Source: Clostridia bacterium (GTDB taxonomy: Bacteria; Bacillota; Clostridia; Oscillospirales; Oscillospiraceae). Taken from it: 64,000 nt of DNA. Made by a program: the position numbers and the translations under genes. Shown here one piece after another: positions 7,958-17,176 of this stretch. The stretch is from assembly GCA_009929315.1 (NCBI GenBank), contig SAAS01000008.1:1-64000 (forward strand), in the 5' to 3' direction. A model generated the notes under the pieces. That model did not search any database, was not told the DNA's origin, and worked only from the letters and a program-made list of their open reading frames with translations. Every line of letters begins with the position of its first letter. Positions within the stretch are counted from its first letter, which is position 1.

Positions 7958-7995
7958 TTTGCACGCAGCTGTGCAAAAGCCCTTGTAATTTGCAC
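7958..7995. promoter_or_regulatory. Operator-like palindrome plus repeat before the holin gene
   Basis: TTTGCAC-N6-GTGCAAA (7958-7977) is a perfect 7-bp-arm palindrome and a further TTTGCAC follows at 7989-7995. The arrangement looks like a dimeric repressor site in the gap between the divergent holin/amidase and ktrB genes. The cognate regulator is not known. Confidence 0.45.
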
Positions 7996-8127
7996 AATAA
8001 TATTGGATTCTATAAATATATGTGGATAATCTATGAACACTGTGCTATACTTGCAATCGCAATTAACGATAATCCTCATGTATAAAATCTATATAAACTA
8101 CCTGTGTTTTTTCATGAAAGGTAAGCA

Positions 8128-9480
8128 ATGGAAATGTCTTTCAGCCCCCACAAGCTCACTTACACTCAAATGATTGTACTGAGCTTTTTCTGCCTGATAC
8201 TTACGGGCGCGCTTATACTGTGCCTGCCCATCTCTTCCCGCGACCACAGCTGGACTTCCTTTGTCGACGCGCTTTTTGCCGCGACTACCTCAAGCTGTGT
8301 AACAGGGCTTGTTATAACCGATACCTTCACCCACTGGTCGGTTTTCGGACAGGTAATAATCCTCGCCCTCATACAAATCGGCGGTCTGGGCGTTATGACC
8401 TGCATCGCCATGTTCTCAATTTTCCTTAAACGACGGATTACCTTGGGCGAAAGACGTCTTCTAATGCAGTCGGCAGGCTCCCTCGAAATCAGCGGAATCG
8501 TAAAACTGCTGCGACGAATCCTCATGGGCACGGCAATTGTTGAGGGCTGCGGCGCCGTTATCCTGTCATTTGTATTTATCCCCAAGCTGGGCTTTCTGAC
8601 CGGCCTTTGGAACGCTGTTTTCCACTCCGTTTCCGCCTTCTGCAACGCGGGCATCGACCTTATGGGAAGGTACGGGCAGTTTTCGTCCTTTACAAGCGAG
8701 GGCTTTCAGTTTAATCCCGTCGTAAATCTTACGATAATGTCTTTGGTAGTTATCGGAGGAATCGGTTTTATAGTGTGGTCGGACGTTGTAAAGCACAGGT
8801 TTAATTTCGCAAAATATCAGGTACATTCAAAAATTACGCTTGTGACCACAGCAATTCTCCTTGTCGGCGGCGCAGTTTTGTTTTTCTTTTTTGAATATAA
8901 TAAGGCCTTCGAGGGTTTCTCCTTCGGTCAGAAGGTTTTGGCCTCAATGTTCCAGTCTGTAACGCCGCGTACCGCGGGCTTCAACACTATCGATTTGACA
9001 AAACTCTCGGAGTCGGGTAAAGTGCTTACAACAGTTCTGATGTTTATCGGCGGAAGCCCCGGCTCAACCGCGGGCGGTATCAAAACGACTACCTTCGCCA
9101 TTCTTTTATTAAGCACTCTCGCCTCCTCCAGAAGATACGGCAGCGTAACGGTCTTTAAACGCAAGCTGGACGAAAACACCATCGTTCAGGCAAGCTCGAT
9201 TCTAACCGTTTATGTCGGCTGCCTGTTCTTCGCGATTCTGGCAATATGCGCCCTTGAACCGTTTTCTTTCACGGAGGTACTCTTTGAAACAGTATCCGCC
9301 ATCGGAACTGTCGGACTGTCACTGGGCATTACACCCATGCTTTGCACAGGCTCCAAGCTGATTCTGATTCTTCTGATGTTCACAGGCAGGGTCGGCGGCC
9401 TGTCGCTAATGCTGGTTCTTGCCGAAAGGCGCAGGAATATTAAGATTACCCGCCCCACCACTCAAATTCTTATCGGTTGA
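8128..9480 (+). CDS. ktrB: Potassium uptake transporter membrane subunit (TrkH/KtrB family)
   Basis: Na+- or H+-coupled K+ channel-like transporter subunit. Seen: 450 residues with about eight to ten membrane helices and the four selectivity-filter repeats around TSSCVTGL, SAFCNAGID, TPRTAGFNT and SAIGTVGLS, plus GSPGSTAGGIKTTT. ATG 8128 follows GAAAGG. The gene for its RCK regulator starts 14 bases downstream; together they form a Ktr-type system. The 222-base upstream gap contains an extended -10-like TGCTATACT near 8050. Confidence 0.95.
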   Translation: MEMSFSPHKLTYTQMIVLSFFCLILTGALILCLPISSRDHSWTSFVDALFAATTSSCVTGLVITDTFTHWSVFGQVIILALIQIGGLGVMTCIAMFSIFLKRRITLGERRLLMQSAGSLEISGIVKLLRRILMGTAIVEGCGAVILSFVFIPKLGFLTGLWNAVFHSVSAFCNAGIDLMGRYGQFSSFTSEGFQFNPVVNLTIMSLVVIGGIGFIVWSDVVKHRFNFAKYQVHSKITLVTTAILLVGGAVLFFFFEYNKAFEGFSFGQKVLASMFQSVTPRTAGFNTIDLTKLSESGKVLTTVLMFIGGSPGSTAGGIKTTTFAILLLSTLASSRRYGSVTVFKRKLDENTIVQASSILTVYVGCLFFAILAICALEPFSFTEVLFETVSAIGTVGLSLGITPMLCTGSKLILILLMFTGRVGGLSLMLVLAERRRNIKITRPTTQILIG

Positions 9481-9494
9481 GGAGAAATTAAATA

Positions 9495-10148
9495 ATGAAA
9501 TCAATTTTGGTTATAGGTATGGGCCGTTTTGGCCGTCAGTTTGCCAAACGCATGCAGGAATACGGCAACGATGTAATGATAATCGACAAGGACGCCGATT
9601 TAATCGACGAGCTTGCTCCCCAGTTTACCGATGCTCATATCGGTGACTGCAGCAATGAGGCCGTTCTGACCTCGCTCGGAATAAACAACTTTGATATTTG
9701 CTTTGTCACAATAGGCGAGGATTTTCAGGCTTCGCTGGAGATTACCTCAATGCTCAAGGAGCACGGCGCGGCTCATGTCGTTTCAAAGGCGCGCACGGCC
9801 CGTCAGGCGAAGCTCCTAAGCAAAATCGGAGCTGACGAGGTAGTTTGCCCAGAGCGCGATATAGCCGATAAGCTCGCCGTGCGCTACAATGCGGACAATA
9901 TTTTCGATTACATCCAGCTGACTCCCGAATATTCAATTTATGAGATTCCCTGCTGTGAAAAGTGGATTGGTAAAACCCTTGCACAGGTGGACGTGCGCAA
10001 CAAGTTCAATATCAACATAATAGCCGTCGAGCGCGACAATGCTCTTCAGATTGCCCCCGGTGCGGATTATGTCTTCAAAGCCTCAGATCGTCTGGTAGTT
10101 CTCGGAAAGGCGGCAGACGTCTTAAAGCTCGGAGGCAAGGCAAAATAA
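9495..10148 (+). CDS. ktrA: Ktr/Trk potassium uptake regulatory subunit (RCK domain)
   Basis: Cytosolic ring-forming subunit that gates KtrB in response to nucleotides. Seen: N-terminal Rossmann motif GMGRFGRQFA, acidic D-K-D strand end for nucleotide ribose, then a RCK_C domain in the last ~75 residues (EIPCCEKWIGKTLAQVDVRN onwards). 217 residues, normal. Lies 14 bases after ktrB with GAGGAGAAA as ribosome site. RCK_C domains of this kind can bind c-di-AMP in Firmicutes; that is family knowledge, not visible here. Confidence 0.94.
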   Translation: MKSILVIGMGRFGRQFAKRMQEYGNDVMIIDKDADLIDELAPQFTDAHIGDCSNEAVLTSLGINNFDICFVTIGEDFQASLEITSMLKEHGAAHVVSKARTARQAKLLSKIGADEVVCPERDIADKLAVRYNADNIFDYIQLTPEYSIYEIPCCEKWIGKTLAQVDVRNKFNINIIAVERDNALQIAPGADYVFKASDRLVVLGKAADVLKLGGKAK

Positions 10149-10210
10149 TAAGCATATATCTTTGACACAACAGATATATCCTATACAAACGAGAAAAGGA
10201 GATAATTGCT

Positions 10211-11086
10211 ATGTCGGACTTCAAGATTATTACGGATTCAACTTCAGATTTGCCGTCAGGGCTGGTTGAGGAGCTTGAGCTCCATGTTATTCCCATGCTT
10301 TTTACGGTTGACGGCAAGGACTATCTGAACACCCCCGATGAGAGGCAGCTCTCCTCGCACGATTTTTATGAACTGCTTCGCGCCGGAAAGAACTCGACAA
10401 CCACACAAATAAACCTCGAGGTTTTCAAAGAAGAAATGCGTCCCTATCTTGAAAAAGGTCTTGACGTTCTCTATCTCGGTTTCTCCTCCGGACTTTCCAG
10501 CACCTTCAATTCCGCCCGACTTGCCGCAGCCGAGCTTACAGAGGAGTTCCCTGACCGCAAAATAATCATAGTTGATACACTTGCCGCTTCAATGGGTGAA
10601 GGCCTTCTTGTCTATCTCGCCGCCATGAAGAAAAAACAGGGCATGAGCCTTGAAGAAACAGCCGCCTTTGTTGAAGATAACAAGCTTCACCTTGCCCATT
10701 GGTTTACGGTGGATGACTTAAATCACTTAAAGCGCGGAGGCCGTGTTTCGGGCGCTGCGGCGTTGATTGGTACCATGCTTAATATTAAGCCCGTTCTTCA
10801 CGTTGACGACGAGGGTCATCTTATCCCTGTCGATAAGGTTCGCGGACGGCGCAACAGCCTTGCAGAGCTCGTTTCTCACATGGAAAAAACCGCGATTTCG
10901 CCTGCCGAACAAACTGTTTTCATAAGCCACGGCGACGCTCCCGAGGACGCGCAGTATGTTGAAAAGCTGGTGCGTGAGCGTTTTGGAGTGAAAACCGTAT
11001 ACATAAACCCCATCGGCCCCGTTATCGGCACCCACTCGGGCCCCGGCACCGTCGCGCTATTTTTTCTTGCTTCAAAGAGGCTGTAA
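10211..11086 (+). CDS. DegV-family fatty-acid-binding protein
   Basis: Seen: KIITDSTSDLPSGL at the N-terminus, the FSSGLSSTFNSAR block and the C-terminal GPVIGTHSGPGTVALFF, which define the DegV (FakB-type) family. Such proteins hold a fatty acid for phosphorylation by the FakA kinase, feeding phospholipid synthesis; no fakA lies in this window. 291 residues. ATG 10211 follows AAAGGAG. Expressed as the last gene before the terminator at 11120. Confidence 0.93.
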   Translation: MSDFKIITDSTSDLPSGLVEELELHVIPMLFTVDGKDYLNTPDERQLSSHDFYELLRAGKNSTTTQINLEVFKEEMRPYLEKGLDVLYLGFSSGLSSTFNSARLAAAELTEEFPDRKIIIVDTLAASMGEGLLVYLAAMKKKQGMSLEETAAFVEDNKLHLAHWFTVDDLNHLKRGGRVSGAAALIGTMLNIKPVLHVDDEGHLIPVDKVRGRRNSLAELVSHMEKTAISPAEQTVFISHGDAPEDAQYVEKLVRERFGVKTVYINPIGPVIGTHSGPGTVALFFLASKRL

Positions 11087-11119
11087 CCTCGAGTTTTAAT
11101 TTGTTAATATGTAAATTTT

Positions 11120-11152
11120 AAGCGGTACAGGAGCTGTCCTGTGCCGCTTTTT
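11120..11152 (+). terminator. Terminator after degV
   Basis: Arms AAGCGGTACAGGA and TCCTGTGCCGCTT pair with one mismatch around a short loop and are followed by a run of T. It can serve degV on the plus strand, and abuts the convergent tepA stop. Confidence 0.85.
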
Positions 11153-11857
11153 TCAGCTTTTATTATCATTCTTTTCAATCTCGGTGTGCAGATAGCTAAG
11201 CGCATCGGAAAGCGAACCGATGGCATCTACAAGTCCGCATTTCACCGCGTCCTGCGCATCCACCACGCTTCCTACATCGTTTGCAAGCTCGCTTGTGCGC
11301 AGCATATAGTCCATGAGCGCCTCACGTGAAATATGCGAGTTGCCGATAATGAACTTTATCACTCTCTCCTGTGTTCTCTGAAAATAGTTGAAGCTCTGCG
11401 GAACGGCTATAACGACCCCGTTTAGCCTGACAGGGTGAATTGTCATCGCGGCCGAGGGCGCGATGTAGCTTCGCTTTGCTGCAACCGCGAGAGGAACGCC
11501 GATGGAATGTCCTCCGCCCAGAACGATTGATGCCGTGGGCTTTTTCATACCGGCAATAAGCTCGGCGATGGCAAGCCCCGCTTCAACGTCCCCTCCCGCC
11601 GTGTTGACTAACACCAGCAGAGCTTTAAGCTCACGGCTTTCCTCAACAGCGGCGATTATCGGCATTACATGCTCGTATTTTGTGGTTTTGGAGCTCTCGT
11701 GCAAAATCTGGTGTCCCTCAATCTGCCCGACAATAGTAAGGCAATGGATTGCGCTCGGCTCCTGTCCGATTGACGCGCTTCCGAAATTGTTTATACTCTC
11801 CTGCTGCTTTGGGCTTTCATCATCTTTTTCTTCTTGTTCTTCATAGTATTCCGACAT
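11153..11857 (-). CDS. tepA: ClpP-like serine protease, TepA family
   Basis: ClpP-fold protein without ClpX-binding hallmarks. Seen: a polar, Glu-rich N-terminus of ~30 residues, then NTAGGDVEAGLAIAE, the catalytic Ser in GGGHSIGVPLAVAA, and the catalytic His in MTIHPVRLNG. The aspartate is expected near NDVGSVVDAQDAV. 234 residues. In Bacillus, TepA has been linked to translocation and signal-peptide breakdown; I infer the same class of role. Stands alone between degV and the M18 gene. Confidence 0.88.
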   Translation of the reverse strand: MSEYYEEQEEKDDESPKQQESINNFGSASIGQEPSAIHCLTIVGQIEGHQILHESSKTTKYEHVMPIIAAVEESRELKALLVLVNTAGGDVEAGLAIAELIAGMKKPTASIVLGGGHSIGVPLAVAAKRSYIAPSAAMTIHPVRLNGVVIAVPQSFNYFQRTQERVIKFIIGNSHISREALMDYMLRTSELANDVGSVVDAQDAVKCGLVDAIGSLSDALSYLHTEIEKNDNKS

Positions 11858-11925
11858 GTAAAATCCCCCGTTTCTGCCTTAGTCTTTGCAAAAACGGAGG
11901 ATTTTATTATTCCTTAATGTGCGGT

Positions 11926-13320
11926 CTATTTTTCGGAATAAGCTGCCTTAATGCCCTTATAGGTCATATAGCAGTCAAACTTTGAAACTGTTTCGTAGGG
12001 CGCGTGCATGGAGAGAACAGGAACGCCCGCATCAATTGTGTCGATATCGCGCTCAGCCATATACATTGCAACTGTTCCGCCGCCGCCCTGATCAACCTTG
12101 CCAAGCTCGGCCATTTGCCACACAACCTTGTTTTCCGCGAAAAGGCGGCGCAGACGGGCAACCAGCTCCGCAGACGCGTCATTTGAGTCGGATTTTCCGC
12201 CGTGACCCGTGAATTTGCAGATACTCATGCCGTAGTTCACCTTTGCCGCGTTGCGTTTTTCGGAAACATCGGGGTAAACCGGGTCAAAGGCGTTAGTAAC
12301 GTCGGCGGAAATGCAAAGGCTGCGGCTAAAGCAGTGTGAAAGCTTGACCTTCTGCGAGTCGCAAAGGTCGCCCATAAAACGCTCAAACGCCATGCTCTTC
12401 ATACCCGAAACACCCTCGGAACCGATTTCCTCCTTGTCCGCCAAAATGCAAACCGCGGTCTTTTCTGGATTATCAAGCTCCAGAATCGCCGCAAGCTCCG
12501 CATAAGCGCAAACGCGGTCGTCGTGTCCGTAGCCCGCAATCAGGCTGCGGTCAAGTCCCGCTTCCCGCACCTCAAAGGCGGGAACCGCCGAAAGCTCGGC
12601 GGAGAGGAAGTCCTCCTCCACAATGCCGTATTTTTTGTTGAGTACGTCCATTATCGCAAGCTTAACCCTGTCCTTAACGTCCTCCTTGTCGGGTATGGTA
12701 CCTACAATGAGATTTAAATTTTCGGCGGGAATAAACTCGTCGGAGGATTTCTTTCTCTGTTCCTTACCCAAATGAGGCAGAAGGTCGGTTATCTGAAAAA
12801 TCGGGTCTGACTTGTCCTTGCCGATGCAGACATTAACTGTCTCTCCGTTTTTGAGAGCGATAACACCGCGCAGTTCAAGCGGAATGGTCAGCCACTGATA
12901 TTTTTTGATTCCGCCGTAGTAATGCGTTTTGAAGTAGCAGATCTGGCTGTCTTCATACATCGGAACCTGCTTTAAATCAAGGCGCGGACTGTCAACATGC
13001 GCCGCCGCAATTACAGCGCCCTCCGAAAGAGGCTTTTTCCCGATGACCGCGAGCATGAGCGCCTTTCCTCTGTTTGAGGAATAAATTTTCGTTCCGCTTT
13101 TCAGCTCCATGCCGTCTTTATAGGGCACAAAGCCCTTCTTTTCGGCAAGCCTTATTCCTTCGGTAACTGCCTCGCGCTCCGTTTTCGCCTCGTTTAAAAA
13201 CACCATGTAGTCTTTGCAGTAGGCTTCAAGCAGTGCAAGTTCCTTCTCATCTATGAGCTCATAGCCGTTTTTTTGTTTATAGAACAGCCTGTCTTTTCTT
13301 TCTGATTTTTCTTTTTCCAC
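11926..13320 (-). CDS. M18-family aminopeptidase
   Basis: Zinc aminopeptidase acting on peptide N-termini in the cytosol. Seen: AHVDSPRLDLKQVPMYED with the first metal His and Asp, DKEEIGSEGVSG with the catalytic Glu pair, AHAP-like SMHAPYETVSK at the C-terminus, and the GQGGGG-like KVDQGGGGTVAMYMA. 464 residues fits the family. The start is GTG 13320 after GGGAGG; it begins three bases before the end of the TsaC-CoaE gene, in an operon with prfA. Confidence 0.94.
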   Translation of the reverse strand: MEKEKSERKDRLFYKQKNGYELIDEKELALLEAYCKDYMVFLNEAKTEREAVTEGIRLAEKKGFVPYKDGMELKSGTKIYSSNRGKALMLAVIGKKPLSEGAVIAAAHVDSPRLDLKQVPMYEDSQICYFKTHYYGGIKKYQWLTIPLELRGVIALKNGETVNVCIGKDKSDPIFQITDLLPHLGKEQRKKSSDEFIPAENLNLIVGTIPDKEDVKDRVKLAIMDVLNKKYGIVEEDFLSAELSAVPAFEVREAGLDRSLIAGYGHDDRVCAYAELAAILELDNPEKTAVCILADKEEIGSEGVSGMKSMAFERFMGDLCDSQKVKLSHCFSRSLCISADVTNAFDPVYPDVSEKRNAAKVNYGMSICKFTGHGGKSDSNDASAELVARLRRLFAENKVVWQMAELGKVDQGGGGTVAMYMAERDIDTIDAGVPVLSMHAPYETVSKFDCYMTYKGIKAAYSEK

Positions 13321-13323
13321 TTT

Positions 13324-14529
13324 TTACCTCCCGATTATATCTTCAAATACATTTTTGCATTTTGCTTTAAAGCTCTCCTGAGAGCTGTCGTTTGAAACAA
13401 CGTAGTCGCAGTTTTCCTCAAAAAAGCTGTTCGGCTTCTGCGCCGAAATGCGAAGCTCGGCATACTCGCGCGAAATGCTCTCGCGCTGCATAAGACGGGT
13501 AATTCGCGCTTCCGTCGGTGCCATTATGCCGACGGTCGCCTTGCAGATATTCGCGGCTCCGCCCTCAATTAAGGCAATGGCGTCTATCGCGGCGAGCTCT
13601 CCCCCGTTTTTTGCCCAATCGGTAAGCAGTCTTCCGATTTCTTCGCTGACAAATTTATGTGTAATCGCATTCAAGGCGCGCAGCTCCTCGGGGTCGGAAA
13701 ACACGATTTGTCCCAGTGCTTTTGTATCGTGGGTTCCTTCGGGTATCGCTCCGGGAAATCTGGCCCTCAAAGCCTCAAGCATAGGTTCGCTTTCGTTTAA
13801 AAGCGTGTGATAGAGCTCGTCCGCGTCAATAACAAGTCCGCCCATTTCCCTAATGACATTAAGCGCGGTTGTTTTACCCGTTCCCGTACCGCCGGTTATA
13901 CCGATTATAGTAAGTGAGCTCACAAGCGCCAAAAATACATCCTTAGACGATGCCGCACCTTCTCGCATAACAGTATACGGAGTTTTGGAAAGATCGATAA
14001 TGGTCGACTCCTTGCCCAAAACGCACTCACCGCCGTCTATTATGCCCTCTATTTTACCGTTAAAGTACTTAAGAACCTCCTGCGCACTGACAGGGCTTTT
14101 TTCGCCCGAAGGGTTTGCGGAGGGCGCCGCAAGCGGAAAATCCACCGTCTCCAGAAGCTCCCGCAACTGTGGATGGTCTGGGCACCGAAGTCCGACTGTC
14201 TCGCCGCCCGCTCGAACAATATCGGGAATGGTTTTCTTTGCCTTTAAAACAATAGTCAGCGGCCCCGGCCAGAAAATATCCGCAAGCACATAGGCCGCCT
14301 TCGGAACCTCCCGACAGAGCAGCTCGAATGCTTCCGCGCCTTGAACCATCAGACTGAGAGGCTTCACTTCGGGTCTGCCCTTGACCTCGTATATTCTTGA
14401 AACGGCACGCTCATCAAAGCCGTTGGCGGCAAGTCCGTAGACCGTTTCGGTAGGCACCGCGACAAGTCCCCCCGCTTTCAGGATTTCCGCCGCCTGAGCC
14501 GTTTTTTCGCTCAAATTTAGAGTTTCCAT
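13324..14529 (-). CDS. Fused threonylcarbamoyl-AMP synthase (TsaC/Sua5) and dephospho-CoA kinase (CoaE)
   Basis: One uninterrupted 401-residue frame carries two enzymes. Residues 1-200 are a TsaC/YrdC domain (GLVAVPTETVYGLA, KGRPEVKPLSLMV, FWPGPLTIVL, APSANPSGEKSP, GKESTIID) that makes threonylcarbamoyl-AMP for the t6A37 modification of tRNA. Residues ~205-401 are CoaE (P-loop GITGGTGTGKTT, VIDADELYH, lid RLMQRESISREYAELRISAQ) that phosphorylates dephospho-CoA. The linker is only about five residues. ATG 14529 is chosen; GTG 14541 lies one base after the prfA stop but its ribosome site would be too close. The prfA-tsaC order is usual; the CoaE fusion is not. Confidence 0.92.
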   Translation of the reverse strand: METLNLSEKTAQAAEILKAGGLVAVPTETVYGLAANGFDERAVSRIYEVKGRPEVKPLSLMVQGAEAFELLCREVPKAAYVLADIFWPGPLTIVLKAKKTIPDIVRAGGETVGLRCPDHPQLRELLETVDFPLAAPSANPSGEKSPVSAQEVLKYFNGKIEGIIDGGECVLGKESTIIDLSKTPYTVMREGAASSKDVFLALVSSLTIIGITGGTGTGKTTALNVIREMGGLVIDADELYHTLLNESEPMLEALRARFPGAIPEGTHDTKALGQIVFSDPEELRALNAITHKFVSEEIGRLLTDWAKNGGELAAIDAIALIEGGAANICKATVGIMAPTEARITRLMQRESISREYAELRISAQKPNSFFEENCDYVVSNDSSQESFKAKCKNVFEDIIGR

Positions 14530-14542
14530 TAATAAGCACACC

Positions 14543-15619
14543 TTACTCGCTTGCCTGAGCCTTCATTTTCTCCGCTTGGTCGGCTGTTACAAGTCCGTCG
14601 ATAATTTCATCGAGGTCCCCGTTCATAATCTGCTCAATTTTATAAAGGGTTAAACCGATTCGGTGGTCGGTCACGCGCCCCTGCGGATAGTTATAAGTTC
14701 TTATGCGCTCCGAGCGATCCCCTGTTCCGACCTGGCTCTTGCGCTCGGCGGCAAGCAGGGCGTTTTTCTTCTGCTGATCCGCCTCATAAAGACGGGAGGT
14801 GAGGATTTTCATCGCCCTGTCCTTGTTTTTGTGCTGGCTGCGCTCGTCCTGGCACTCGACCACCGTACCTGTCGGCAGGTGCGTTATGCGAATCGCGCTC
14901 TCGGTTTTGTTGACGTGCTGACCGCCCGCTCCGCTGGAACGGAAGGTATCTATCTGAAGTTCCGAAGGGTTAATCTCAAATTCAACCTCGTCAACCTCGG
15001 GTAAAACCGCAACCGTAACCGTACTTGTGTGTATGCGCCCCGACGACTCGGTATCGGGAACGCGCTGAACGCGGTGAACTCCGCTTTCAAACTTCAGGCG
15101 CGAATAAGCGCCTTCGCCCTCGATAATGAAGCTGACTTCCTTAATGCCGCCAATTTCCGTTTCGTTTATATAGGCAGTTTCCGTTTTCCAGCGCTTTGAT
15201 TCGGCGTACATGGAGTACATACGGTAAAGATTATACGCAAAAAGCGCCGCTTCCTCGCCGCCGGCTCCGCCGCGAATTTCGACAATGACGTTTTTACTGT
15301 CATTGGGGTCTTTCGGGAGTAAAAGCAGCTTCAGCTCCTGCTCAATACGCTCCATCTGCTCCTTCGCGTCCTCAAGTTCCTCGCGAAGCATATCCTTAAA
15401 CTCGGGATCATCGACGCCGTTTTCCAAGAGTTTCTTCGCTTCCGCCGCCGTGTCCCTGCATTTGCTGTAACGGCGGTAGGTTTCAACAACCGGCGTTAAG
15501 TCCTTCTGGTCTTTTGCAAGCTTTGCATATACGGCAAGGTCCGAATAGACCTCGGGCAGAGTCATGCGTCTTTCGATTTCGCAATATTTTTCTTCAAGTT
15601 CCCTGAGCTTTTCAAGCAT
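14543..15619 (-). CDS. prfA: Peptide chain release factor 1
   Basis: Recognises UAA and UAG and triggers peptidyl-tRNA hydrolysis. Seen: GGQ catalytic loop in [18 protein letters not shown] and the C-terminal [16 protein letters not shown]; the stop-codon tripeptide region falls near [11 protein letters not shown]. 358 residues, full length. First gene of prfA - tsaC/coaE - M18 aminopeptidase, driven by a strong promoter at 15669-15697. Confidence 0.96.
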   Translation of the reverse strand: MLEKLRELEEKYCEIERRMTLPEVYSDLAVYAKLAKDQKDLTPVVETYRRYSKCRDTAAEAKKLLENGVDDPEFKDMLREELEDAKEQMERIEQELKLLLLPKDPNDSKNVIVEIRGGAGGEEAALFAYNLYRMYSMYAESKRWKTETAYINETEIGGIKEVSFIIEGEGAYSRLKFESGVHRVQRVPDTESSGRIHTSTVTVAVLPEVDEVEFEINPSELQIDTFRSSGAGGQHVNKTESAIRITHLPTGTVVECQDERSQHKNKDRAMKILTSRLYEADQQKKNALLAAERKSQVGTGDRSERIRTYNYPQGRVTDHRIGLTLYKIEQIMNGDLDEIIDGLVTADQAEKMKAQASE

Positions 15620-15668
15620 ATATGGTTCATCCTTAGGTTAAAAGTTGTTTCTAAATGTCTGGCGGAAT

Positions 15669-15697
15669 ATTGTACCACACAGGCCACGGAATGTAAA
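15669..15697 (-). promoter_or_regulatory. SigA-type promoter of the prfA operon
   Basis: On the minus strand TTTACA (15697-15692), a 17-base spacer, then TACAAT (15674-15669), about 50 bases before the prfA start. Confidence 0.75.
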
Positions 15698-15708
15698 GCG
15701 CGAAAGCA

Positions 15709-16983
15709 TCAGCTGAGCAGTGCCGAAAGCGCGGAGCCTGTGAGCGTCGCGTTGTCTGCCTGCCTGAAAACGACATGCCGAGACAGTCTGCCCTCAATTT
15801 CGCTTTTCACATACTTATCGAGCTTATCCCGAAAGAGCAGGGACTTGTAGAAGGTCGAGCCTTCAGCCACAACGCAGAAGGGCTTATCCGCGCTTTTACC
15901 CCCGTCATAGTGCAGGCAGAGCGCCGCTATATTTGCGCAAACGAGCTTTGCCGCTCTCTCAAAGACCTTGTCCATGAGCTCTCTGAGCACCTCGGCATCT
16001 GTCCCGACGCACATTTTATAAACACGGTTTTCCGCACCGCGGAGAAAATCATCCAGCTCGGGTGAAGTAAACTGTGGGACGATTTCCGAAAAAGCGGCTG
16101 ACAGAAGGCCATTCTTCGCGGCGATATGCGCCGTGCCTGTCACAAGCTTTCCGATATAGGCTCCCGATATCATTCTTTCCATAGTGTTGAAATTCGGATA
16201 TTCGCAGCTTAAGTCAATGATTTCATCCACCCGTCCGCGGACGGCCTTCGTGAAGTTGCCTGATTCGCAGTTTATTATCATGTCGGGTGCGCTTTTGAGC
16301 TTTGAAATATTCCCGCCCTTTTCAAGGCAGCAGGTATTATAGCCTGTGCCGAGAATCAGTCCGCAGATGCCGTCAAAACCCGAAAGTGTATACTCCGCCA
16401 CACCGCCCATAAGACTCGCCACGGTATCATTCAGCAGCGTGAAGCGCATGTCCTTTAAAACTCCCATATCGCGGAGTTTTGTCTTAAGCTCCCGCCCGAT
16501 AATTCGCCCCTCGGAATCCTTCACGGACACTTCCTTCGTAAGGTGAATAATTCTGCCGTCACGGTCGGAAAAAATCTCCGCCGGATAGGAAAAGCAAAAG
16601 CCGATTCGCTCGCTGTTATCTGTAAACGGCAGTATTTTTTCTGCGAGCTGCCCGAAAAATTCGTCGGAGGAAATTTGAAAAAGGCTGCCGGGCATGGGAA
16701 ATTTATCAATGCGCGAGATTTCGGGTTTGCCGTTAATAAAGGTCACAAGACCGACCCGAAGATTTGTTCCGCCCGCGTCAACCGCAATTACCGGGACATT
16801 GTCGGGCGGAGTCCCGTCTGCCGAAATGTAGGTCGGTATCATCGGAATTGATGTGGGTTCACCGCTTAATCCCTTTTCCATCTCCGATATAAAAAGCTCG
16901 GTCACCGCCGCAATATCCGTAAGATCGGGATGCATTGAAATTCCGCGCAATAATTCATTTATTTCGGCAATAATAGCAGTCAT
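15709..16983 (-). CDS. Eukaryotic-type hexokinase
   Basis: Phosphorylates hexoses at C6 with ATP. It is of the hexokinase (not ROK or Glk) family: phosphate-1 loop VDAGGTNLRVGLV, sugar-binding GFCFSYPAE matching the hexokinase signature, catalytic Asp in LLNDTVASLMGG, GLILGTGYNTCC, and INCESGNF with the sugar-binding Glu, then a C-terminal VVAEGSTFYKS adenosine motif. 424 residues, close to a single yeast-type hexokinase unit. Alone between prfA and spo0A, with GGGGGA before ATG 16983. Supplies glucose-6-phosphate to the glycolytic genes near 44-50 kb. Confidence 0.87.
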   Translation of the reverse strand: MTAIIAEINELLRGISMHPDLTDIAAVTELFISEMEKGLSGEPTSIPMIPTYISADGTPPDNVPVIAVDAGGTNLRVGLVTFINGKPEISRIDKFPMPGSLFQISSDEFFGQLAEKILPFTDNSERIGFCFSYPAEIFSDRDGRIIHLTKEVSVKDSEGRIIGRELKTKLRDMGVLKDMRFTLLNDTVASLMGGVAEYTLSGFDGICGLILGTGYNTCCLEKGGNISKLKSAPDMIINCESGNFTKAVRGRVDEIIDLSCEYPNFNTMERMISGAYIGKLVTGTAHIAAKNGLLSAAFSEIVPQFTSPELDDFLRGAENRVYKMCVGTDAEVLRELMDKVFERAAKLVCANIAALCLHYDGGKSADKPFCVVAEGSTFYKSLLFRDKLDKYVKSEIEGRLSRHVVFRQADNATLTGSALSALLS

Positions 16984-17095
16984 TTTGAATCCCCCGTATT
17001 TCTAAGGCGAACATTTTTGTATTCCCCTGACCATCTTATATATTTTATCACAAAAAATCAAATTGTTCCATTGTTATTTAGAAATCGTCCCCAAT

Positions 17096-17131
17096 AAAAA
17101 ACGCTCTGCAAATAAAATGCAGAGCGTTTTT
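17096..17131 (-). terminator. Terminator of spo0A
   Basis: AAAACGCTCTGCA and TGCAGAGCGTTTT form a perfect stem around an AATAAAA-type loop with flanking A/T runs on both strands, 46 bases past the spo0A stop. Confidence 0.88.
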
Positions 17132-17176
17132 GACCGCGCGGAAAAACACCGAACGGCACTATAAGAAACCGACCGT

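Noticed and set aside
10154..10179. ATATATC-N12-GATATAT before degV as an operator
   Set aside because: Arms are pure AT-rich repeats that arise easily by chance, and the promoter parts (TTGACA, TACAAA with spacer 16) are only moderate.
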